Positions 1 to 8,253 of a DNA stretch of 64,000 nt are shown piece by piece. The notes beneath the pieces are model-generated. The model was not told where the DNA came from. It did no database searches and saw nothing but the letters and a program-made list of their open reading frames with translations. The position numbers and the translations under genes were made by a program. Numbering within the stretch: the first letter of the stretch is position 1; the number at the start of each line of letters is the position of its first letter. The DNA is from Lewinellaceae bacterium. GTDB taxonomy: Bacteria; Bacteroidota; Bacteroidia; Chitinophagales; Saprospiraceae. Where the stretch lies: positions 186,001 to 250,000 of the forward strand of contig JACJYI010000002.1 of the NCBI GenBank assembly GCA_020636225.1. The letters are read 5' to 3'.

Positions 1-870
1 CACCGCCGGCCGGAACATATCCGCGACCGGAATGAGATCCCATTTCTGCCCATCTACTTTTTCAAAAGCCATGTCCTGACCAGCGGTTCCTGGACACCGA
101 CACTCTTTTTCCGATCAAGCGGAACGACAGGGATGGTCAGCAGCCGACATGGCGTGCGCGATCTGGACTGGTATCTGGAAGTCGCCCGACAGGGATTTTC
201 CGAACAGTTCGGCGATCCCTCGGAATGGTGCTGGCTGGCCCTGTTGCCCGGTTACCTGGAACGGGAGGGGAGCTCCCTGATCACGATGGTCGATGCCTTT
301 ATTCGAGGATCCCGCCATGCGGAGAGCGGTTTCTTCCTTCGGAATGTGGAGGATCTGTTGCTCACGGTCGAGAAGGTCTCCAGTCGAGAGATTCCCGTTA
401 TGGTCATTGGCGTCACCTTTGCGTTATTGCAACTGGCCGAGCAACACTTGACCTGGGGACCCGGCGTGCGGGTCATGGAGACCGGGGGAATGAAAGGGAT
501 GGGCCCCGAATTGATCCGTGCGGAATTGCACGATCGGCTGATCCGTGGACTGGGCGTATCATCCATTACCTCCGAGTATGGCATGACCGAACTGTTCTCG
601 CAAGCCTATTTGCGCGAGGATGGTCGATTTGTACCGGCATCAACGCTGTGGGTGACCACCCGAGATATCCATGATCCATTTGCATTTCCCGGATATGGAC
701 GCACGGGCCGGCTCTGCATGATCGACCTGGCGAATTATGCCACTCAGGCCTTCATCCAGACGGATGACCTCGGCCGTGTCTTTCAGGACGGCTCTTTCGA
801 CGTTTTGGGACGCATGGACGGGAGCGACATCCGAGGGTGTAACCTGCTGGTCAGTGACCTACCCCGCTAA
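1..870 (+). CDS. LuxE-like acyl-protein synthetase / AMP-ligase (3' part)
   Basis: The reading frame is open from base 1 and ends at TAA 868-870, so the N-terminus lies outside the window. The first visible residues contain FKSH followed by SSGTTG (residues 39-44 of the visible part), the phosphate-binding motif of adenylate-forming enzymes. Next come a SRH-DLDWY stretch and the block LLPGYLERE-SSLITMVDAFI. These are typical of the LuxE/PaaK-like acyl-protein synthetases common in Bacteroidota, which activate a carboxylic acid as acyl-AMP. The substrate cannot be read from the sequence. In this phylum such genes often sit near acyl-CoA reductase or lipid genes, but the neighbour that would decide this is not in view. 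The stop codon overlaps that of the convergent gene at 867-3986. Confidence 0.75.
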   Translation, partial: HRRPEHIRDRNEIPFLPIYFFKSHVLTSGSWTPTLFFRSSGTTGMVSSRHGVRDLDWYLEVARQGFSEQFGDPSEWCWLALLPGYLEREGSSLITMVDAFIRGSRHAESGFFLRNVEDLLLTVEKVSSREIPVMVIGVTFALLQLAEQHLTWGPGVRVMETGGMKGMGPELIRAELHDRLIRGLGVSSITSEYGMTELFSQAYLREDGRFVPASTLWVTTRDIHDPFAFPGYGRTGRLCMIDLANYATQAFIQTDDLGRVFQDGSFDVLGRMDGSDIRGCNLLVSDLPR

Positions 871-3800
871 TCCATTTTTTCCGGCAATCGGATCACGTCC
901 AGCGCAGCATCCCGGATCGAAGCATTCAGCCTGGGCAGCGTTTCCGTTTTGATCGCTTGCCATTCGTCAACGATCGTGAGGATCTCCTGCTCCAGTTCTT
1001 CCTTGACTGCCCGTGCCTGGCTGGTGGGCGCATAGGGCCCCTCGCGCACCACATTGTTCAGATGTGCCAGTTTGTTGGTCAGGCGGATCGGAAAATTCAG
1101 GGGGTCCTGGCTGCTTTCATTCCTGGTCTGGTACAATTGCTCCTCCAGGCCAGTGATCAGCGAATCGATTCTCTGGCACTCCATCCGCAGGTCATGATAG
1201 AGGGAGTCGCCGGGGACCAATTGCAGGAACTGCCGGGTTTGTTTGCGAATGGTTCGGATCTCCTCGATCGTCTCGTGGGCCTTGCTGACCGTTGATTGCA
1301 CCTCTTGCAGAAACTGAAACTGTTCTTGCAGGGAGGTCATCGAATCATCGATCCGCGGATCGGCCAGGACCGTGAAGGGTTGGGTGACCGTGTTTCCTCT
1401 CCACGCAAGTTCCATCTGGTAGGATCCCGGCAAGGCCATTGGACCTTCCAGTGTCGCCCACCAGAGGACCATGCCTTCAAAGTCCCTTGCACTGGGATAG
1501 TTGAGGTTCCATCCGAACTGGTTCAAGCCGGCTTTCACGTCGATCTTGTCTTGTTTGTCCTTCATGCGATTGCCCCACTGGCGGACGATTTGCCCCTGGC
1601 TGTCCCGGATCGTCAATTGGAGCGTATCCTGGTCCTTCCATGCCGGCAGATAGAAATAGGCATTCAGTCCTTCCGGGTGATTGGTTCCCGCTTCAGCGGG
1701 ATTTCTTTGTCGGTATCCCGGGATCCGCCAGATCGCGCGGGGTGGATAGAGGTAGGCCGTGCTGGACTGTCGTGCCGTTTTCCAGGTCAGCAACGGGGTC
1801 AGGTCATCCAGGATCCAGATCCCCCGGCCCTGCGTCGCCAGGATCATGTGTCCTTCCTTGAAGGTGATGTCGGTGATGGGGACGACAGGCATGTTGTGCT
1901 GGAAGGTATCCCAGCCCATGCCTCCGTGGTCAGAGATATAGAGTCCACGTTCCGTGCCAGCGACCAGCCATCCCGGGTGGTCGGGTATCTCGCGGATCAC
2001 TCTGGTGAAATGTTCCCGATGGATCCCTTTGTCGATGCGTTTCCAGGTAGAGCCATAATCGGTGGTCTGGAAGAGGTAGGGTTCATTATCTCCCGACTTG
2101 TACCTTGTCGCAGCCAGATAGGCCGTACCCGGCGACTGGTTGCTGGCCTCGATCTGGTTGATCTGGGCCCAGGGGGGGAGCTTGCCGGGAGTGACATTCG
2201 TCCAGGTCGCCCCGCCATCGCGGGTCACATGGACAAGCCCATCGTCCGAGCCGGTCCAGATCGTTCTGGCATCCAGCGGGGACTCTGCCATGCTGAAGAT
2301 GGTACAATAGTATTCTACTGAGGTATTGTCCTTGGTGATCGGTCCACCAGAGGGACCCATCCGGGTGGTGTCGTTCCGGGTCAGATCGGGACTGATGATC
2401 TCCCAGCTCTGGCCATCATCCCGTGACTGGTGCACCACATGCGAACAGGCGTAGATGGTCTTTGGATCATGCCGGGAAATGTGGATGGGAAAATTCCACT
2501 GGAACCGATAGCGCATGCCTTCGACGCCGTGCCCCATCGGATTGTCTGGCCACACACTGATGTTGCGGGTATATCCGGTCCGGTGATCTTTCCGTTCGAT
2601 CATCCCATCATAGCATCCCCCGATCACAATCTCGGGATCCAGGGGCGACGGGGCCAGATAACCACATTCACAACCGGCGGTGGACTCCCAGTCATCCGTG
2701 CCGATCTGCCCGCCGGCAGAACGGTGTGCGATCCGAACGGTGCTATTGTCCTGCTGGGCTGCCAGGATGCGAAACGGAAAGTGGTTGTCTGTAGTGACCC
2801 GATAGAACTGGGCGGTAGGTTGGTTGTGATAGGTCGTCCATGTCTCCCCTCCATCATAGGTCACCTGGGCACCTCCGTCATCGGCGATGATCATGCGATC
2901 CGGATCTTCAGGAGCGATCCACAGATCATGGTGGTCGCCATGAGGTGCATATTTGGATTGAAAGGTCCTGCCTCCGTCCTTGGAGACATGATAGGCCACG
3001 TTCATGACATACACCTTGTCCTCATCCCGGGGATCGGCATAGATTCGGGTATAATACCAGGCACGCTGCCGCAGGCTTCGTTGGTCATTGACCTTTTTCC
3101 AGGTGGTACCCCCGTCATCTGATCTGAAGACACCACCTGTCTGGCTTTCGACAATGGCCCAGATGCGTTCCGGACGGACCGGAGAAACCGTGATACCCAC
3201 GATACCAATAGTGTCTTTGGGGAGGCCTTTGTTCGTGGTCAATTCCTGCCACGTTTCTCCGCGATCGGTGCTTTTCCAGATGCCCGAGCCTTTTCCACCC
3301 GATTCGAGGCTGTATGGTGTTCGACGCACCCGCCAGGTGGTGGCGTAGAGAATTCGGGGATTGGTCGGGTCGAGGACAAGGTCCACTGCTCCTGCTTGAT
3401 CATTGACGAACAGGACGCGCTCCCAGGTTCGCCCACCGTCTGTTGTCTTGTATACACCACGGGTCTCACTGGCCTGATACAGGTCGCCCATGACAGCGGC
3501 ATAGACGGTGTAGGGGTCCAACGGGTCAATACGCAACCTGCCGATATGCCTGGAGTCTGGCAGACCGGCGAAAGTCCAGGTCTTGCCGGCATCTTCCGAT
3601 CGCCATATCCCTTCGCCAGATGAGACATTCCCCCGTACGGTGATCTCACCACCTCCGACATAGATGACGTTGCGATCCGATGGGCTGACGGCAATGGCGC
3701 CAATGGAACCACCAAAGTAGCCATCACTCAGGTTCTCCCAGGATCGTCCACCATCCGCCGTTTTCCAGACACCACCTCCCGTGGAACCGAAATAGAAGAG

Positions 3801-3986
3801 GTTGGGCTGGCCGGCCACACCCGTGACGGTGCAGGAGCGCCCCCCACGATAGGGACCGATTTCCCTGAAGGACATCGATGATGTCATCCGGTACAATTCG
3901 GAGGAGGTTGCCGGTTTTCCATTATCCGTCTGGGCAGTGCCCAGAAAGCAGGACAGGAGGAAGATGGCCATTGCAGGAAAGCGCAT
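867..3986 (-). CDS. Secreted sortilin/VPS10-like beta-propeller protein (BNR repeats), copy 1
   Basis: A 1039-residue protein with an N-terminal signal peptide (MRFPAMAIFLLSCFLGTAQ). It carries many Asp-box (BNR) repeats of the form S/T-x-D-x-G-x-T/S-W, for example SEDAGKTW, TTDGGRTW, STDRGETW, SDDGGTTW, TYDGGETW, SRDDGQSW and TRDGGATW. This is the family often annotated as glycosyl hydrolase or VPS10/sortilin-like. The repeats build one or two large propellers in the first 750 residues. The C-terminal 250 residues hold an immunoglobulin-like part and a helical part (LQEQFQFLQEVQSTVSKAHETI). I see no T9SS sorting domain, so a periplasmic or lipid-independent location is likely. No catalytic residues are assignable. 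A paralogue lies at 52525-55437. The stop codon overlaps that of the upstream convergent gene by two bases. Confidence 0.8.
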   Translation of the reverse strand: MRFPAMAIFLLSCFLGTAQTDNGKPATSSELYRMTSSMSFREIGPYRGGRSCTVTGVAGQPNLFYFGSTGGGVWKTADGGRSWENLSDGYFGGSIGAIAVSPSDRNVIYVGGGEITVRGNVSSGEGIWRSEDAGKTWTFAGLPDSRHIGRLRIDPLDPYTVYAAVMGDLYQASETRGVYKTTDGGRTWERVLFVNDQAGAVDLVLDPTNPRILYATTWRVRRTPYSLESGGKGSGIWKSTDRGETWQELTTNKGLPKDTIGIVGITVSPVRPERIWAIVESQTGGVFRSDDGGTTWKKVNDQRSLRQRAWYYTRIYADPRDEDKVYVMNVAYHVSKDGGRTFQSKYAPHGDHHDLWIAPEDPDRMIIADDGGAQVTYDGGETWTTYHNQPTAQFYRVTTDNHFPFRILAAQQDNSTVRIAHRSAGGQIGTDDWESTAGCECGYLAPSPLDPEIVIGGCYDGMIERKDHRTGYTRNISVWPDNPMGHGVEGMRYRFQWNFPIHISRHDPKTIYACSHVVHQSRDDGQSWEIISPDLTRNDTTRMGPSGGPITKDNTSVEYYCTIFSMAESPLDARTIWTGSDDGLVHVTRDGGATWTNVTPGKLPPWAQINQIEASNQSPGTAYLAATRYKSGDNEPYLFQTTDYGSTWKRIDKGIHREHFTRVIREIPDHPGWLVAGTERGLYISDHGGMGWDTFQHNMPVVPITDITFKEGHMILATQGRGIWILDDLTPLLTWKTARQSSTAYLYPPRAIWRIPGYRQRNPAEAGTNHPEGLNAYFYLPAWKDQDTLQLTIRDSQGQIVRQWGNRMKDKQDKIDVKAGLNQFGWNLNYPSARDFEGMVLWWATLEGPMALPGSYQMELAWRGNTVTQPFTVLADPRIDDSMTSLQEQFQFLQEVQSTVSKAHETIEEIRTIRKQTRQFLQLVPGDSLYHDLRMECQRIDSLITGLEEQLYQTRNESSQDPLNFPIRLTNKLAHLNNVVREGPYAPTSQARAVKEELEQEILTIVDEWQAIKTETLPRLNASIRDAALDVIRLPEKMD

Positions 3987-4025
3987 GCGAAATGTCGTTT
4001 TGGCTCGATGATGGTAAATTCACGT

Positions 4026-4033
4026 CGAAGATA
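4026..4033 (-). promoter_or_regulatory. Putative -7 box for the sortilin-like gene
   Basis: Read on the minus strand this is TATCTTCG, matching the Bacteroidota -7 consensus TAnnTTTG/TAnnTTCG. It lies 39 bases before the ATG at 3986. No convincing -33 TTG is visible. Confidence 0.45.
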
Positions 4034-4049
4034 GACAAGCGAGAGGTAG

Positions 4050-5540
4050 ATGAAAAAAAGGAAATACGCAGTGGCAGCCGGTCATCAGGCTACTGCCGAA
4101 GCGGCCATTGACATTCTCCGGGATGGAGGCAATGCCGTCGATGCGGCGATTGCCGCTTATTGGGCAGCCTGCACGGCCGAACCCTGCATGGCCAGTGCAG
4201 GTGCTGGTGGATTTGCCATGGTGCATCCCGCTGGAAAGGCTCCAGTGCTGGTCGATTTCTTTTGCCAGACACCTGGCCAGGTGCCGAATCCTCATGTGCC
4301 TTTCGAGCCAATTGAAGTCGATTTTGGTGAAAGCCAGGAGTTGTTCTACATCCGCACAGGATCGATCGCTGTCCCAGGAGCTGTGGCCGGCATGTTCCAT
4401 TTGCTGGATCGGTATGGATCCCGACCAATGAACGTTCTCGCTCAGCCGGGAACTCACCTGGCCAGGCAAGGGTTGGCCCTGAATGATTTTCAGGCATATG
4501 ATCTTTTCCTGTTAAAGGATTTTGTCGGTGATTTGGAGATCGGACGTCGACGATTCTATCAGGAGGGGCGCATCAAGCAGAAAGGAGAGGTGGTCACTTT
4601 GCCCGACTGGGCGGACTATTTGGACGATCTGTCGCGCCAGGATGCCCGTTGTTTCTATCAGGGGGAAGCTGGACAGCAGATGGTTCGGGACCATCAGGGC
4701 CATCTGGCGCTTTCCGATCTGAACCATTACCAGGTCATAGAACGAAACCCCCTGCAGGTTGATTTTCAGGGGCACAGGATCTGGACGAATCCCCATCCTT
4801 CCATTGGTGGTTTGCTCCTGGGCATCCTGCTGGGGGAAATGAATGGATGGCCAACCTCCGATCTGGGCGATCCGGTAGCCTTTCAGGTCAGGTGGGAGGC
4901 ATTGTGTGCCCGTCTTCGCCAGGAAGGCTTTCGCAAGGAGACCCTGCAGGACCTGGCTGCCAGGCTTTTTCCGGATGGGGATATGCCGCCCCAGGCGTGG
5001 AGTGGTACTTCCCATCTGAGCATCGTCGATCATTGGGGGAATGCCATTGCCCTGACCTTTTCCATCGGGGAAGGTTCGGGATATTTCATTCCCGGAACGG
5101 ATATCCATCTCAACAACATGCTCGGTGAGCCGGCCCTCCTGCCGGATGGTCCCTTTACCTGGCAGCCAGATGTCCGGTTGAGCTCCATGATGTCGCCGAC
5201 CATCCTGGCATCGGCGGATCTTTCCTCCTGGACAGCCCTGGGCTCCGGGGGAGCAGGCCGCATTCCGTTCATGCTGGCCCAGGTGATCCAGCGCCTTGTA
5301 TCCGAAGGCATGCATGTTCCGGATGCCGTGCGCGCACCTCGGTCACATCGGGATGATCTGCATTTCCATCTGGAACCAGGTTTCCCTGAACAGACCTATG
5401 CCCAGGGATATTCCCTGCCCGTTCGCCGATGGAAGGAGCCTTCCCTGTTCTACGGAGGGGTACATGCCGTGCGATGGCAGGGCTCGGAGATGGAAGCATG
5501 CGGAGATTTTCGACGCGAAGGAGTGGGTATCCTGGCATAG
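4050..5540 (+). CDS. Gamma-glutamyltransferase family protein
   Basis: Members of this Ntn-hydrolase family autocleave before a threonine, which then attacks gamma-glutamyl bonds such as those of glutathione. The protein of 496 residues starts with the family block AAGHQATAEAAIDIL-GGNAVDAAIAA. The nucleophile candidate is Thr320 in SGTSHLSIVD, followed by GNAIALTFSIG. The later signatures LSSMMSPTIL and GSGGAGRIPFMLAQV match the substrate-binding loop and C-terminal subunit of GGTs. It is somewhat shorter than typical enzymes (about 530-580). No signal peptide is seen, so it may be cytoplasmic, unlike most secreted GGTs. The substrate may therefore differ from glutathione. A strong terminator follows at 5545-5576. 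Confidence 0.8.
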   Translation: MKKRKYAVAAGHQATAEAAIDILRDGGNAVDAAIAAYWAACTAEPCMASAGAGGFAMVHPAGKAPVLVDFFCQTPGQVPNPHVPFEPIEVDFGESQELFYIRTGSIAVPGAVAGMFHLLDRYGSRPMNVLAQPGTHLARQGLALNDFQAYDLFLLKDFVGDLEIGRRRFYQEGRIKQKGEVVTLPDWADYLDDLSRQDARCFYQGEAGQQMVRDHQGHLALSDLNHYQVIERNPLQVDFQGHRIWTNPHPSIGGLLLGILLGEMNGWPTSDLGDPVAFQVRWEALCARLRQEGFRKETLQDLAARLFPDGDMPPQAWSGTSHLSIVDHWGNAIALTFSIGEGSGYFIPGTDIHLNNMLGEPALLPDGPFTWQPDVRLSSMMSPTILASADLSSWTALGSGGAGRIPFMLAQVIQRLVSEGMHVPDAVRAPRSHRDDLHFHLEPGFPEQTYAQGYSLPVRRWKEPSLFYGGVHAVRWQGSEMEACGDFRREGVGILA

Positions 5541-5544
5541 AAAA

Positions 5545-5576
5545 AGCCCGATCTGGATGACAGATCGGGCTTTTTT
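5545..5576. terminator. Bidirectional intrinsic terminator
   Basis: AGCCCGATCT (5545-5554) pairs perfectly with AGATCGGGCT (5562-5571) around a 7-base loop. A run of A precedes it and a run of T follows it. It serves the GGT gene on the plus strand and the convergent coiled-coil gene ending at 5596. Confidence 0.9.
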
Positions 5577-5595
5577 CAAGGGGCCGGCGATGAGA

Positions 5596-6576
5596 TCAAC
5601 GCAGTTTGAAACTGCCCGTACCCGACAGATGCCCCTTGTTGTAGACTTCGACCTGATAGTTGCCCTTGTCAAAGGCAACACCGGGTTCCCAGGACAGGCA
5701 GGCATTGACCGCCTCCTGGTTGTAATCGAAATCCTTCATGGCGGTAAATCTGATTTGCTCACCTTCGGCAGTGGTCAGGATACCTGATCCCAATTCATCC
5801 ATGGCAACGGTCTGGCCATTCGGGGCGATCAGTCGAATGTAAAAGACTTCGTCTCCCGGTTCTGCTACCGGATTGGGCATGGCGTCAAAACAGATCTTCA
5901 ATCGATCAATGTTGTTGGCATATCGCTTTTTGGAGGCCTTGCCCGAGTCATTGACCTTGTACCCAGTGACATCCACGTTCTGTACTTCAATCACACTGGC
6001 CTTGGTCACCTTCTTGTTGAGGTTCTTGTTCTGGCTTTCCAGATTGGACTTCTCGGTGACCAGTTTGGCCTTGACATCGGTGAGGTCATCATTCTGGCGG
6101 ATCTGCTCCTGCAGATTATCTTCCAGGAAGCGCTTCTCCTCACCCAGTTTTGCATTTTCCTCCGTGAGGAGTGCGTTTTGCTCGCGAAGGGCATCCAGCT
6201 CGGCCAGATATCCTTCGGCCTGGGCTTCCAGGTCCTTCATCCGGGACCGGATGCTATTATAATCCTTTGTGGTGCTGATCATCTTTGAAATGGACTCCTT
6301 CTGAGCACGCAATTCTTCCTTCTGCTTCTCGATGAGGGTATTCATTTCTTCATTGTCACCCCGCATCTCTTCCAACTGGGAAAGCGTTTCATAGTATTGC
6401 TTTTCCAGCTCCATGTTCAGCTGTTGGGCTTCGGCAAGGTCAACCCCTTGCGCCTCGATCGTTTCTTCGTTCTTGTACTTGTCGTAGAAAAGCCAGGCAT
6501 TCACGGCCAGCAAAGCGATTATGGCTACGATGCCAATGGTGATCCAGCGGGAGGAGGAATTTTTCTGGGTATTCAT
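5596..6576 (-). CDS. Membrane-anchored coiled-coil protein, function unknown
   Basis: 326 residues. A short cytoplasmic start is followed by one membrane helix (about residues 11-30, WITIGIVAIIALLAVNAWLF). A long charged coiled coil runs from about residue 35 to 200, rich in Glu, Gln and Leu (LEKQYYETLSQLEEMRGDNEEMNTL and similar heptads, here only partly quoted). The C-terminal 120 residues form a compact beta-rich domain beginning near ANNIDRLKICFDAMPNP. Similar proteins are widespread in Bacteroidota and are often loosely labelled as chromosome-partitioning proteins. I cannot support that label from the sequence. A structural or envelope-scaffold role is possible. A -7 box lies at 6632-6639. 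Confidence 0.7.
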   Translation of the reverse strand: MNTQKNSSSRWITIGIVAIIALLAVNAWLFYDKYKNEETIEAQGVDLAEAQQLNMELEKQYYETLSQLEEMRGDNEEMNTLIEKQKEELRAQKESISKMISTTKDYNSIRSRMKDLEAQAEGYLAELDALREQNALLTEENAKLGEEKRFLEDNLQEQIRQNDDLTDVKAKLVTEKSNLESQNKNLNKKVTKASVIEVQNVDVTGYKVNDSGKASKKRYANNIDRLKICFDAMPNPVAEPGDEVFYIRLIAPNGQTVAMDELGSGILTTAEGEQIRFTAMKDFDYNQEAVNACLSWEPGVAFDKGNYQVEVYNKGHLSGTGSFKLR

Positions 6577-6631
6577 TGTTCAGGATTTGATTGGTCGATG
6601 AACGTCCGACTTGGGGTACATATTGTGCGGA

Positions 6632-6639
6632 CGAAGGTA
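6632..6639 (-). promoter_or_regulatory. Putative -7 box for the coiled-coil gene
   Basis: Minus-strand TACCTTCG, 55 bases before ATG 6576. The rest of the 181-base gap 6577-6757 is AT-rich. It also holds a possible plus-strand -7 box, TATCTTTC at 6731-6738, for the next gene. Confidence 0.45.
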
Positions 6640-6757
6640 CTGCATTCGCCTAAACTATTGAATCTCATTTGTCAAAAGATGGTACTTTTTGTTGATTTCC
6701 ATGGTGTTGGCCCATGCCAGGGAAATTCCATATCTTTCTCATGATCATTCCAACGAT

Positions 6758-7510
6758 ATGAAGCATTCACTCCCGTATCCCCTCTATGATCTCCTGTTCA
6801 TCGATGTCGAGACAGTCTCTGAGAAAGCGGCCTATGATGAACTGGACGAAACCACCCGCAATCTTTGGAAGGAAAAGGCCCGCTACTGGATGAAGGAATA
6901 CCCTGACGAGGAGGAAGGGGCCAGGGCGACCTATCAGTCCCGGGCAGCCATTTTGGCTGAATTCGGCCGGGTGTTGTGCATCTCCGTCGGATACCTGACG
7001 AGGGGAGAGACTCCGGCAGAGGATGTCCTGCGCCTGAAGTCCTGGTGTTCAGCCGATGAGCGGCAAGTACTGGAGCCTTTTTCAGCCCTGTTGGAAACAC
7101 CCTTTGGGCATCCCCAATCCCATATGCTGTGTGGCCACAATATCCGTGAGTTTGATGTGCCTTATCTCTGCAGACGCCTGTTGATGAACCAGATGGGTCT
7201 GCCACCCATGCTCGATGTTGCCGGCAAGCGTCCCTGGGAGGTCAAGCACCTCATCGATACCATGGAACTCTGGAAGTTCGGGGATATCAAGCATTACACT
7301 TCCCTGAAATTGCTGAGCCACTGCCTTGACATCCCGTCACCCAAGGATGACATCAGCGGTGCGGATGTCGGCAGGGTATTCTATGAAGAACAGGGAGCAG
7401 AACGGATCGTGGACTATTGTGAGGGCGATGTGCTGGCGGTGGTCCAGGTCATGCGCCGATTCTGCCAATTGCCCTTGTTGGCTGAAGAGCAGGTATTGAA
7501 AGCCGGTTGA
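6758..7510 (+). CDS. Predicted 3'-5' exonuclease related to the PolB exonuclease domain
   Basis: 250 residues from ATG 6758 (MKHSLPYPLYD). The frame is open further upstream to 6689, but the family begins with LLFIDVETVS, and a possible -7 box at 6731-6738 falls inside the longer version. Three DEDD exonuclease motifs are visible: Exo I in FIDVETV, Exo II in GHNIREFDVPYLCRR, and Exo III in IVDYCEGDVLAVVQ. The block RAAILAEFGRVLCISVGY is characteristic of the DNA_pol_B_exo2 family of Bacteroidota. The likely activity is metal-dependent trimming of DNA or RNA 3' ends. No polymerase domain is attached. The gene lies just upstream of rpe, which has its own promoter. Confidence 0.8.
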   Translation: MKHSLPYPLYDLLFIDVETVSEKAAYDELDETTRNLWKEKARYWMKEYPDEEEGARATYQSRAAILAEFGRVLCISVGYLTRGETPAEDVLRLKSWCSADERQVLEPFSALLETPFGHPQSHMLCGHNIREFDVPYLCRRLLMNQMGLPPMLDVAGKRPWEVKHLIDTMELWKFGDIKHYTSLKLLSHCLDIPSPKDDISGADVGRVFYEEQGAERIVDYCEGDVLAVVQVMRRFCQLPLLAEEQVLKAG

Positions 7511-7534
7511 ACCGGAAGAGGCCGCGGGGAATCG

Positions 7535-7542
7535 TATCTTTG
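7535..7542 (+). promoter_or_regulatory. -7 box for rpe
   Basis: TATCTTTG matches the TAnnTTTG consensus exactly, 16 bases before ATG 7559. A TTGA at 7507-7510 may be the -33 element, although the spacing is long. Confidence 0.6.
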
Positions 7543-7558
7543 CAAAAAAAACTGGATC

Positions 7559-8230
7559 ATGACCCCGTTGATCGCCCCATCCCTCCTGGCTGCCGACTTT
7601 GCCAGGCTCTCTGAAGAGATCGATCTGATCAATGATTCGGATGCCGATTGGTTGCATCTGGATGTCATGGACGGACGATTCGTACCAAATATCACCTTTG
7701 GCATGCTTTTGATCGAGGCGGTTGACCGGTTGTGTACCAAACCCCTGGATGTCCATCTCATGATTGTCGAGCCGGAGAAATATATCGAGGCCTTCCGGGA
7801 GGCCGGGGCGGATGTGATCACTGTTCACTACGAGGCATGCCCTCACCTGCATCGGACCTTGCAGCAGATCCGGGCGACCGGTGCAAAGGCAGGTGTGGCG
7901 ATCAACCCGCATACCCCGGTACAGGTGCTGGATGACATTCTCGAGGACATGGACCTGGCCTGCCTGATGTCGGTCAATCCCGGTTTTGGCGGACAGAAGT
8001 TCATTTACCGGACACTGGAAAAGACCCGGGTGTTGCGCGAGATGATCACATCTCGCAATCTGCCGGTCCATATCGAGATCGATGGCGGGGTTGGCCTACA
8101 GAATGCTCAGGCGATCCTGGCGGCGGGTGCGGATGTGCTGGTCGCAGGGTCCAGTGTGTTCAAGGCCGATGATCCCAGGGACGCCATCAGTCGCCTCAAG
8201 GCCTGTGGCCGCGAATCCATCCTGGTTTGA
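7559..8230 (+). CDS. rpe: Ribulose-phosphate 3-epimerase
   Basis: Interconverts D-ribulose 5-phosphate and D-xylulose 5-phosphate in the pentose phosphate pathway. The 223-residue length is normal for the family. Visible signatures are IAPSLLAADFARL at the N-terminus, DWLHLDVMDGRFVPN (metal-binding Asp and His), PLDVHLMIVEPE, MSVNPGFGGQKF (phosphate-binding loop) and IEIDGGV near the C-terminus with the second catalytic Asp. The start is fixed by the family N-terminus and by the -7 box. It is followed at once by the TonB-dependent receptor gene, which may be cotranscribed. Confidence 0.95.
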   Translation: MTPLIAPSLLAADFARLSEEIDLINDSDADWLHLDVMDGRFVPNITFGMLLIEAVDRLCTKPLDVHLMIVEPEKYIEAFREAGADVITVHYEACPHLHRTLQQIRATGAKAGVAINPHTPVQVLDDILEDMDLACLMSVNPGFGGQKFIYRTLEKTRVLREMITSRNLPVHIEIDGGVGLQNAQAILAAGADVLVAGSSVFKADDPRDAISRLKACGRESILV

Positions 8231-8253
8231 TCCACATCCTGAGCAGGCAGTCC

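Noticed and set aside
1296..2321. Long plus-strand ORF of 341 residues opposite the sortilin-like gene
   Set aside because: No family features. The minus-strand gene has a signal peptide and Asp-box repeats throughout, so this is a shadow.
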